A DNA stretch of 10,227 bases from Limnohabitans sp. Rim8. GTDB lineage: Bacteria > Pseudomonadota > Gammaproteobacteria > Burkholderiales > Burkholderiaceae_C. The position numbers and the translations under genes are program-made. The stretch lies in contig CAMDXR010000084.1 of NCBI GenBank assembly GCA_945877725.1, positions 1 through 10,227 on the forward strand, written 5' to 3'. Below the pieces are notes generated by a model that was not told the origin of the DNA, ran no database searches, and worked only from the letters and a program-made list of their open reading frames with translations. Of this stretch, positions 1-7,400 are shown piece by piece (position 1 is the stretch's first letter; every line of letters starts with the position of its first letter).

Positions 1-2
1 AA

Positions 3-449
3 GCCGCAGGCACCCATTCCCGGCTTAACTCACGCGGCGAAACTGTCGAAGTGTCCAATGTGCGCTGCATTTTGCACGGGCACCTCGGAATTGCCGATTA
101 CGACCCTGCTTTCGTCGAAAGCGTTAGACTGGATGCCCCTTATTACCAACAATTGGTGTCCTGTGGTACCGACGCTTTGGCCAATGGCACCTGTGTTGCC
201 TTCAGCAGGTCAGCCTCCCTGCAGGACCCCATGGACCCCAGATTGGTGATTTTTTTGGAACAACCCGGCCACGGCATCATGGTCATTGAAAAGTGGGACC
301 CTCAAAGCCCCGGCAAACCTCCCTTTGAGACCCTGAGGGCCTATCTGGAAGCTGGCCACATCAAGGTCTCTATGGATGTGCCTCAATCAGAAATTAAATG
401 GATCGAAACGCAGCAAGCCGGAACACGCCGCATGGAAAAAGCATTTTAA
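3..449 (+). CDS. Unrecognised protein, C-terminal part (5' end outside window)
   Basis: The frame is open from base 3 to the TAA at 447-449 and gives at least 148 codons. A GTG at 51 could be read as a start, but the 16 codons before it (beginning AAGTHSRLNSRG) are also open and read into the same protein style without a visible ribosome-binding site, so I treat the gene as running in from the left. I do not recognise the family. The visible part looks soluble: no membrane segment, no signal peptide and no obvious metal-binding or nucleotide-binding motif. It contains conserved-looking patches (RCILHGHLG, DAPYYQQLV, GTDALANGTC, FLEQPGHGIMVIEKWDP) and ends with a basic tail (TRRMEKAF). It lies on the same strand as def, but 187 bp of AT-rich DNA separates them, so co-transcription is doubtful. 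It is a real gene judging by the long open frame and protein-like composition; its function is unknown. Confidence 0.7.
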   Translation, partial: AAGTHSRLNSRGETVEVSNVRCILHGHLGIADYDPAFVESVRLDAPYYQQLVSCGTDALANGTCVAFSRSASLQDPMDPRLVIFLEQPGHGIMVIEKWDPQSPGKPPFETLRAYLEAGHIKVSMDVPQSEIKWIETQQAGTRRMEKAF

Positions 450-540
450 AAATCTAAGAAATTTTTAAATACCTCTTTATTGATTTTTATTAATACCAAA
501 TAATTAATATATGACATTATTCAATAAAAGAGCAAGTAAC

Positions 541-563
541 CATTCTCATTAAAATTGCGAATG
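541..563. repeat. Imperfect inverted repeat, 10-3-10
   Basis: CATTCTCATT (541-550) and ATTGCGAATG (554-563) are inverted copies matching at 8 of 10 positions around an AAA spacer. Each half resembles a half-site of a Fur box (ATTCTCA and TGCGAAT types). The halves are in the opposite order to the classical TGATAAT-n-ATTATCA arrangement, and the flanks that would complete a classical box at either side match poorly. It could be an operator for the def promoter, but no regulator is shown. Confidence 0.4.
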
Positions 564-624
564 ACTTTGTAATATTTGTGCGCGAACCGAAATTCATCTG
601 TTCTAACAACTTTAACTATTCTTT

Positions 625-630
625 GATAAT
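625..630 (+). promoter_or_regulatory. Candidate -10 element of def (possible leaderless start)
   Basis: GATAAT matches the sigma-70 -10 consensus at 5 of 6 bases and lies six bases before the def ATG, so transcription would start at or next to the start codon. A possible -35, CTAACA at 603-608, matches 4 of 6 with a 16-bp spacer. The six bases between (AAGACC) contain no real Shine-Dalgarno sequence, which fits a leaderless message. The same layout occurs before dapC. Confidence 0.4.
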
Positions 631-636
631 AAGACC

Positions 637-1176
637 ATGACGATTCGAGCTATTCTAAAAATGGGCGATACCCGACTGCTGCGCAAGGCAGAGCCCATGC
701 AGTCGTTTGACTCCCCCGAGCTTCACACCTTGATCGCTGACATGCGCGAGACCATGGCGGCTGTCAACGGCGCAGGCTTGGCTGCACCGCAAATCGGCGT
801 CAACCTGCAATTGGTGATTTTTGGTGGAACGGCTGTCAATCCCCGATACCCCGATCGCCCGGTGGTGCCCTGCACCGTGCTCATCAACCCCGTGATCACG
901 CCCTTGGGAACCGAAGAAGATCTCGACTGGGAGGGTTGTTTGTCTGTGCCAGGCTTAAGAGGCGTGGTGCCGCGCTGGTCGCGCATTCGGTACACAGGTT
1001 TTGATGAAAAAGGCCAGGTCATTGACCGCACGGTCGACGGCTTCCACGCTCGGGTGGTGCAGCATGAATGCGACCACTTGGTGGGGGTGCTCTATCCGAT
1101 GCGAATACGCGACTACAGCCGCTTTGGATTCACCGAGGTGCTGTTTCCCGAGATCAGCGCAGCAGAAGACGATTGA
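637..1176 (+). CDS. def: Peptide deformylase
   Basis: Cytoplasmic metalloenzyme that removes the formyl group from the N-terminal methionine of nascent proteins. The 179-residue product has all three family motifs: GAGLAAPQ at 45-52 (motif I, with Gln52), EGCLS at 99-103 (metal ligand Cys101) and HECDH at 143-147 (metal ligands His143 and His147, catalytic Glu144). The length is normal for the family (about 170-190). The ATG at 637 gives the usual N-terminus, in which a short strand precedes the RLLRKAEP segment; there is no good ribosome-binding site. The gene is not next to fmt, the usual partner of the housekeeping copy, and its ends (MTIRAILKMGD and the GVLYPMRIRDYSRFGF tail) resemble the second deformylase found in Burkholderiales. 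A second copy elsewhere in the genome is therefore likely but is inference. It converges on ligA with 13 bp between the stop codons. Confidence 0.96.
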   Translation: MTIRAILKMGDTRLLRKAEPMQSFDSPELHTLIADMRETMAAVNGAGLAAPQIGVNLQLVIFGGTAVNPRYPDRPVVPCTVLINPVITPLGTEEDLDWEGCLSVPGLRGVVPRWSRIRYTGFDEKGQVIDRTVDGFHARVVQHECDHLVGVLYPMRIRDYSRFGFTEVLFPEISAAEDD

Positions 1177-1197
1177 ACCCTGATTGTTGTTAGGGTT
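1176..1197. terminator. Small stem-loop between the convergent def and ligA stop codons
   Basis: AACCCT (1176-1181) pairs with AGGGTT (1192-1197) around a 10-base loop. The stem starts at the last base of the def stop codon, and the ligA stop (1192-1190 on the minus strand) lies at the loop/right-stem junction. Neither side is followed by a real T-run, so it is at best a weak or Rho-assisted bidirectional terminator. Confidence 0.3.
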
Positions 1198-3331
1198 TCA
1201 GGCCCGCCAACAACACGGCCAAACCCTCGTCGTCCAAAACCGGGACGCCCAATTCGCGGGCTTTATCGAGTTTGCTGCCCGCTTCAGCGCCCGCCACCAC
1301 GTAATGGGTCTTTTTGCTGACCGAACCCGCCACTTTGGCCCCCAAGGCTTCGAGTTTTTCTTTGGCTTCATCCCGGCCCATGCTTTGCAAGGTCCCGGTC
1401 AGGACCACCGTCACACCCGCTAAAGGCATTTCTGTGGGCGCCAAGGCATCACCTTCGGCCCAGCTGAGGCCCGCATCGCGCAATGCTTGCACCACTTCGC
1501 GGTTGTGCACTTGGTCAAAAAAGCTGCGGATGCTGTGCGCCACCACCGGCCCAACATCGGCCACTTGAAGCAGCGCTTCTTCACTGGCCACCATGATGGC
1601 CTCGAGTTGTCCAAAGTGGCGCGCCAATTCTTTGGCCGTGGCCTCGCCCACATGCCGGATGCCCAGGGCAAACAAAAAACGCCCCAAGGTGGTGTTTTTA
1701 GATTTTTCCAGCGCTTCAAGCAAGTTGACGGCTGACTTTTCTGCCATGCGGTCCATCACCGAAAGTGTCGACTGCTCAAGGTGGTAAAGATCTGCCAAGG
1801 TTTTGACTTGGCCCGAGTCGACCAATTGATCCACCAATTTGTCGCCCAAACCCTCAATGTCCATGGCGCGTCGGTGCGCAAAATGCCAAATGGCCTGTTT
1901 GCGCTGGGCGCTGCAAAACAGCCCCCCCGTGCAGCGGTGGTCAGCTTCGCCCTCTTCCCGTTCGGCCAGACTGCCGCAAACGGGGCAATGCTCGGTCATG
2001 GTGAACTGGGCTGCATCGGCAGGTCTGCGCTCCAAGACCACCGAGACCACCTCGGGAATCACATCTCCGGCACGGCGAACGATCACGGTATCACCTACCC
2101 GAACGTCCTTGCGCCGCGCTTCAAGCTCGTTGTGCAAGGTGGCGTTGGTCACGGTCACGCCCCCTACAAACACAGGGGCCAGTTTGGCCACCGGGGTGAG
2201 TTTGCCAGTTCGGCCCACTTGCACGTCAATGGCCAGCACTGTGGTCATTTCTTCTTGAGCTGGATATTTGTGCGCAACCGCCCAGCGTGGTTCGCGGGTC
2301 ACAAATCCCAACCGGGCTTGTAAAGCCAGCGCATTGACTTTGTAAACCACACCGTCGATGTCGTAGGGCAATGCGTCACGTTCGGCCGCCATGCGTTGGT
2401 GAAAAGCCACCAAACCAGCTGCGCCATTGACACAAGAGGTTTGTTCGGCCACCGGAAAGCCCCAAGCCTTGAGTTGCTGGAGCATTTCATAGTGGGAGGT
2501 CCACTGTGGCCCCCCATCAGCGGCGGGTGTCATGTCGCCCAAGCCATAGGCAAAAAAACTTAACGGACGCTCGGCAGCAATACTGGAATCCAACTGACGC
2601 ACAGCGCCAGCGGCTGCATTGCGGGGGTTAACGAAGGTTTTTTCACCCTTTATGCCCGCTGCAATCCGGTCCCGCTGGCGGGCGTTCAGCGCTTCAAAGT
2701 CATACCGTCGCATATAGACTTCGCCACGCACCTCCAATACGGCCGGAGCATCTTGCGGCAAGCGCAGCGGAATTTGCCCAATGGTGCGAATATTGCCCGT
2801 GACCTCTTCCCCGGTTTCGCCATCCCCCCGGGTCGCAGCTTGCACCAAAACACCGTTTTCATAGCGCAGGCTCATGGCCAGACCGTCGAACTTCAGTTCG
2901 GCCACATAAACAACGGGCGGATCGGTTTCAAGCAGGCCCAATTCTTTGCGAATTCGGGCATCAAAGGCTTCTGCACCTGTGGCCTCGTTGTCGGTTTCGG
3001 TGCGAATGCTCAGCATGGGGACCCGGTGCGTGACCGTTGGGAACGAATCGAGCACCCGCCCCCCCACGCGCCTTGTCGGGGAGTCCGGGGTCAAAAGTTC
3101 AGGATGAGCCGACTCCAGGGCTTGCAATTCACGAAAAAGTCGGTCGTATTCGGCATCCGGAATTTCAGGCGCATCCAGCGTGTAATAGCAATGCGCATGG
3201 TGGTGCAGCAAGGCACGCAATCTGGCCGCCTGTTGTGCTGGGGTTTGTAGCGCAGCTTCGGTAGAAACGTTTTTTTGAGCCTCAGCAGCATCATCTGCTG
3301 GCGCATCGCCAAACAAGTCCGGGTGGGACAT
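1190..3331 (-). CDS. ligA: NAD+-dependent DNA ligase
   Basis: Seals nicks in replication and repair using NAD+. With the ATG at 3331 the protein has 713 residues, somewhat longer than E. coli LigA (671) because of an N-terminal extension of about 30 residues. Order of domains: Ia/adenylation domain with the YYTLDAPEIPDAEYDRLF segment and the KFDG motif (nucleotidyl lysine Lys147); downstream adenylation motifs TRGDGETGE and RNAAAGAVRQLD; OB fold (VQVGRTGKLTPVA); zinc finger with Cys449, Cys452, Cys467 and Cys473; helix-hairpin-helix region; C-terminal BRCT domain from about 635 to 713. An in-frame TTG at 3352 overlaps the zipA stop as TTGA and would add seven residues, but it has no ribosome-binding site. 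The ATG, 17 bp after zipA, has a weak GGGG 11 bases upstream. It is last in the smc-zipA-ligA cluster. The N-terminus carries DLF at residues 5-7, a possible sliding-clamp contact. Confidence 0.97.
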   Translation of the reverse strand: MSHPDLFGDAPADDAAEAQKNVSTEAALQTPAQQAARLRALLHHHAHCYYTLDAPEIPDAEYDRLFRELQALESAHPELLTPDSPTRRVGGRVLDSFPTVTHRVPMLSIRTETDNEATGAEAFDARIRKELGLLETDPPVVYVAELKFDGLAMSLRYENGVLVQAATRGDGETGEEVTGNIRTIGQIPLRLPQDAPAVLEVRGEVYMRRYDFEALNARQRDRIAAGIKGEKTFVNPRNAAAGAVRQLDSSIAAERPLSFFAYGLGDMTPAADGGPQWTSHYEMLQQLKAWGFPVAEQTSCVNGAAGLVAFHQRMAAERDALPYDIDGVVYKVNALALQARLGFVTREPRWAVAHKYPAQEEMTTVLAIDVQVGRTGKLTPVAKLAPVFVGGVTVTNATLHNELEARRKDVRVGDTVIVRRAGDVIPEVVSVVLERRPADAAQFTMTEHCPVCGSLAEREEGEADHRCTGGLFCSAQRKQAIWHFAHRRAMDIEGLGDKLVDQLVDSGQVKTLADLYHLEQSTLSVMDRMAEKSAVNLLEALEKSKNTTLGRFLFALGIRHVGEATAKELARHFGQLEAIMVASEEALLQVADVGPVVAHSIRSFFDQVHNREVVQALRDAGLSWAEGDALAPTEMPLAGVTVVLTGTLQSMGRDEAKEKLEALGAKVAGSVSKKTHYVVAGAEAGSKLDKARELGVPVLDDEGLAVLLAGLKP

Positions 3332-3348
3332 GGTGCAATCAGCCCCGG

Positions 3349-4395
3349 TCAAGAGAAAAGCCGACGGGCTTGCTGAGAGCCCGCCGACAATTCACGCGCA
3401 TCGAGGGCGTTGTAAAGCTGCTGCAAATCCATGGCAATTTGGTCTAACACCTCGTGCCCCAAAATTTGGCCATTGCCATCGGTCACGACTCCGTCCATGT
3501 GTTCGGACAGCAAACGCGCCGCTTCTCGCAGGCGCTCAAAGGGCTGGTCTTCTCGCGCAATTTGGGGCACATCCAAACTGAGCGAAAACTCACGAATGGC
3601 TGACAAAGCCGGATCATCTGCCATGGCGGCCTGCGTATCAAATGCCAAAGACAAAATGGGCGGTAAGCCCACCACAGGTGACGGCAAGACCATGCGACCG
3701 GGAATCACCCCCGCCACAAACCCCAAGCGAGCCGCATGCTGCTGAATGTAACCAGGACTCCAGGCCGAGGCTATGGCACACAAGGTGAAGCTCAGCTGCG
3801 CATCATGGTCATTGGCAAATTGGTCGAGTTCACGCGCACGGGCCACCTCATCCAGCATGTCGCTGAAGTTGGCGGCACCGCCCACTGCGTCGGCAAAAGC
3901 CTGGGTTTTGACCACAAACTCTGAAAACTCAATGTTGTTCAGTGCCCCCATGCGATTGGCCAATTGAACCCCTGCTTGAAAACCCGAATAGCGTCGACCT
4001 GCCACCAAGGCTTCCCACTCACCGTTGAGCTCGCTGCAGCCTTCGACATGAAACGGCTTGGTGCCCACACGTCGCGTCGCAGGCAGGGCGGCCAAGGCGG
4101 CATCCCCCGAGACGGGTTGGTCCACTTCGATGGTGGCAATCACATCAATCAGTGCGTCCAGTTGGGGCTTGCGCTCAGGCTGGGGCAAGTTGGAAAAGTC
4201 GTCCGACATCACAGGGTCTGTGTGTGCCATGTTGTCCGGACTGACATCAGCAGAACCCGAAGGATCCAATTGAGGCTCGGCCTGCCGGGGTTCATTTTTG
4301 CGAGACATCCAATAGTTGTAGAGCATCACCGCCACCAGGGTCAGGGCCCCGATAGCGACCAAACTCATCTGCAGAGGGCTCATAGAATCCAACAT
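3349..4395 (-). CDS. zipA: ZipA-like cell division protein (FtsZ-binding C-terminal domain)
   Basis: Inner-membrane anchor that binds the FtsZ tail and helps hold the division ring at the membrane. The 348-residue product starts with a short periplasmic piece and one membrane helix (about 11-29, SLVAIG...LYNYW) followed by the positive SRK stop-transfer segment, as in E. coli ZipA. Next come a polar, acidic linker of roughly 45 residues, a conserved-looking region (about 80-195), then the ZipA-type domain (about 200-333). The ATG at 4395 is chosen because GAGG (4406-4403 on the minus strand) lies seven bases upstream; the TTG at 4401 would be only one base from it. Nine bases separate the smc stop from this ATG, so translational coupling is likely. 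Sequence identity to E. coli ZipA is low; the call rests on topology, C-terminal motifs and position between smc and ligA. The region before the last domain looks like a diverged duplicate of it. Confidence 0.88.
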   Translation of the reverse strand: MLDSMSPLQMSLVAIGALTLVAVMLYNYWMSRKNEPRQAEPQLDPSGSADVSPDNMAHTDPVMSDDFSNLPQPERKPQLDALIDVIATIEVDQPVSGDAALAALPATRRVGTKPFHVEGCSELNGEWEALVAGRRYSGFQAGVQLANRMGALNNIEFSEFVVKTQAFADAVGGAANFSDMLDEVARARELDQFANDHDAQLSFTLCAIASAWSPGYIQQHAARLGFVAGVIPGRMVLPSPVVGLPPILSLAFDTQAAMADDPALSAIREFSLSLDVPQIAREDQPFERLREAARLLSEHMDGVVTDGNGQILGHEVLDQIAMDLQQLYNALDARELSAGSQQARRLFS

Positions 4396-4402
4396 AAACA
4401 AA

Positions 4403-4406
4403 CCTC
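4403..4406 (-). promoter_or_regulatory. zipA ribosome-binding site inside the smc stop region
   Basis: On the minus strand the bases TGAGGT contain the smc stop TGA and the core GAGG, seven bases before the ATG at 4395. This decides the zipA start and implies coupling of zipA translation to the end of smc. Confidence 0.7.
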
Positions 4407-7400
4407 AGGCCACATCGGCCAATGACACTGCGGACTCCATGTCCACAGCCACAATGCGTGAAACACCCTGCTCCTGCATGGTCACGCCGATCAACTGTTC
4501 GGCCATTTCCATGGCGATCTTGTTGTGACTGATGAACAGGAACTGGGTCTCTTTGCCCATGCCTTTGACCAATTTAGCGTAACGCTCGGTATTGGCATCG
4601 TCCAGCGGCGCATCCACCTCATCGAGCAGGCAAAACGGGGCGGGGTTGAGTTGAAAAATCGCAAACACCAACGCAATGGCGGTGAGGGCTTTCTCACCCC
4701 CCGACAACAGGTGAATGGTCTGGTTTTTCTTGCCCGGAGGCTGCGCCAACACCTGCACGCCAGCATCCAGAATTTCGTCGCCGGTCATGACCAAGCGGGC
4801 GTTACCTCCCCCAAACAACTCGGGGAACATGCGGCTAAAGTGCTCGTTCACAATCTTGAACGTACCCCCCAACAGGTCGCGGGTTTCGGCGTCAATTTTC
4901 TTGATCGCGTCTTCCAGCGTGTTCATGGCATCGGTCAAGTCAGCGCACTGGGCATCAAGGAAAATTTTGCGCTCACGGGAGGTGGTCAATTCATCCAATG
5001 CGGCCAGGTTCACCGGCCCCAATGCCGTAATTTCTCGGTGGATGCGGTCAATTTCGTTTTGCAGACCCGCCAACCGCACTTGACCCGTTTCGATGGACTG
5101 GGCCACGATCTCCAAGTCGGCCTGGGCATCGGCCAGCAGCTGGCTGTATTGCTCCAAGCCCAAACGTGCCGCTTGCTCTTTGAGTTGTAAATCGGTGATG
5201 CGTTGGCGCAAAGGGTCCAGCTCTCGCTCAAAGCCAACCCGGCGCTCATCGCTGGCACGCAGCTTGGCGGTCAGGTCGTCGTAGGCGCTGCGCCGGGCAC
5301 CCAGGGTCTGCTCACGCTCCATTTTGATGGCCAGCACGTCTTGCAAACCGGCTTGCGCTGCGGCATCGGTCAATCGGCTGAGCTCGTCCCGGGCACGCTG
5401 CATTTCTGCATCGATGCTGGTGACCTGCTGTTGTGCCGTTTCAATGGTTCGGTTCAACTCGGCACGCCGGGCATCCAGGCTGCGCTGCGAAAACTGGGCT
5501 TCTTGGGCACGGCGTTCTAGGCTGCGCTGCTGCTCACGGCATTCAGCCAATTTGCGTTCGGCCTCTATGACACGTTCGTCCAACTGGGCGTGGCGCTCTT
5601 GGGTATCGGCCAATTGCATGTCCAGCTCTTCAAAACGGGCTTCGGCCGTCACCCTGCGCTCTTGCAACTCGTCCAGCAAAGCCTCGACTTCGGCCAGATC
5701 GTTGTTGATTTGGTCGCTGCGGGCACGGGTTTGCGCCACCAATTGGGACAAACGAAGCGTCTCCACTTGCAATTCATGCGTGCGGGACTGGCTATCGCTG
5801 GCCTCGCGCCGCACGCTGATCAAGCGCTGTGCCGCGTCGGCATAGGCCGCCTCGGCTCGTACCAGAGCGCTTCGGCTGTCTTCAGAAATCAGAGTTTGGG
5901 CGCGTTGCTGCTTTTCGAGGTTTTCAATGTCTTGGGCGCGGCCCAGCAATCCGGCTTGCTCGGAGTCCTGGGCATAAAACACCACGCTGTTCAGGTCCAC
6001 CGCGTGGCCTGCTTGCACAAACAGGGTTTCACCGGCTTGCAACTGGCTTCGCCAAGCCAACGCATCTTCCAGCGTGGGGGCGGTCCAGCAGCCTTGCAAC
6101 CAATCCGTCAAAAGTGCCAACAGGCCGGCATCGGCAATTCGCAGGTAATCCGACAAGGGCCGGCAAGCGCCGGGCAAACCGGTGCGTTGTTTGGCGACCG
6201 ATGCCAAAGGCGGGCTGAAAAACGACAGTTTGGCTGGCGGTGCATCGGCGGCAAAGGCGCGCACCATGTCCAGGCGGGAGACTTCCAAAGCCGAAAGTCG
6301 CTCGCGCAAGGCGGATTCAAGGGCGTTTTCCCAACCTGACTCAATGTGAATGCGGCTCCACAGGCCCTGTAAACCCTCCATGCCGTGCTTGGACAGCCAG
6401 GGGATGAGCTTGCCGTCGGTGCGGACTTTTTCTTGCAAGGCCTTGAGCGCCTCAATTCGGGCGCTCAAATCGGCCAGTCGTCCGGATTCTTCGTTCACCG
6501 CTTTTTGGCGTTCGCGTCGGTCTTCGTCCAGCGCGGGCACTTGCTCTTGCAACTCGTGCAGCCGGGCCTCGGCTTCTGCAGACAAAGCTTGCGCCTCGGC
6601 CAATTGCTCTTGGAGCATGTGCAAACGTGTCTCGTCAGGCGCCACCAGCGCATTGCGGTCGGTCAGCAGGCGCTCGCGGCGCTGCTCTATTTGGCGCGAT
6701 TGCTCTTCGACGTTGCGCTGGTCTGCGGCCAGCACGCCAATTTGCTGCTGAACCTGCACCACGCTGGCCCGCTGGGCATTGGCATCGTTTTGGGCTTTGC
6801 GCAGCGCATCTTCTAAATCAGGCAAGGCCGTGGCCTGGTCTTCCACTTGGGCGGCCAAGGTCATGCTCTGGTCTTCGGCCATAGCAGCTTGTTCGGCCAA
6901 GGTTTCCAGCTCGGTTTGCGCGTCTTGGCTGCGCGTGCCCCATTGGGCAGTTTGCTCAACCAGTTGCTGCAAGCGCTGTTCGGCGCGTTGGCGACCTTCG
7001 ACCACAAAACGAATTTCTGCTTCCAGACGCCCCACCTCGGCACTGGCCTCGTACAAAGCGCCTTGCGCCTGATTGACTTGATCACCCGCCGCATAATGGG
7101 CCTGGCGAATGGTCTCCAGATCGGCCTCGACATGGCGCAAATCAGCCATGCGCGACTCCAGGTCGTTCACGGCCTTGTCCACATCGGACTTCATACGGAC
7201 TTGGTCACCCTCGGCGTCGCGCCGCTTCAAAAACCACAACTGGTGTTGTTTGAGCGTGCTGTCGGCCTGCAATGCGTTGTAACGCTGGGCCACTTCGGCT
7301 TGTTTTTCGAGCTTTTCGAGGTTGGCGTTCAACTCTCGCAAGATGTCGTCCACCCGGGTCAGGTTCTCGCGGGTGTCGGACAAGCGATTTTCGGTTTCGC

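Larger units (their letters stand above)
450..636. other. AT-rich intergenic region upstream of def
   Basis: This 187-bp gap has 46 G or C bases by hand count, about 25% GC, while the flanking genes are clearly GC-richer. The first 81 bases (450-530) are only about 15% GC. I see no open frame of note and no GC-rich terminator stem after the upstream gene. It holds an inverted repeat (541-563) and a -10-like hexamer just before def (625-630). An alternative upstream promoter pair, TTGATT at 480-485 and TAATAT at 505-510, has a 19-bp spacer and is weak. The A/T tracts could act as an upstream promoter element or as a binding site for a nucleoid protein; both are inference. Confidence 0.75.

Noticed and set aside
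448..466. AAAAAT...ATTTTT hairpin after the left gene as a terminator
   Set aside because: The stem is made only of A-T pairs and is too weak to act as an intrinsic terminator.
534..570. Classical 7-1-7 Fur box
   Set aside because: Half-sites are in the wrong order and the completing halves on either side match only about 3 of 7 positions.
1781..2323. 180-codon plus-strand open frame opposite ligA
   Set aside because: Antisense to conserved LigA sequence including the zinc finger and OB fold; no ribosome-binding site or family resemblance.
3332..3352. TTG start for ligA overlapping the zipA stop (TTGA)
   Set aside because: No ribosome-binding site precedes it and the ATG at 3331 gives a family-like N-terminus, though the overlap geometry keeps it possible.
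4396..4401. TTG start for zipA at 4401
   Set aside because: The GAGG site would be one base away; the ATG at 4395 has ideal seven-base spacing.
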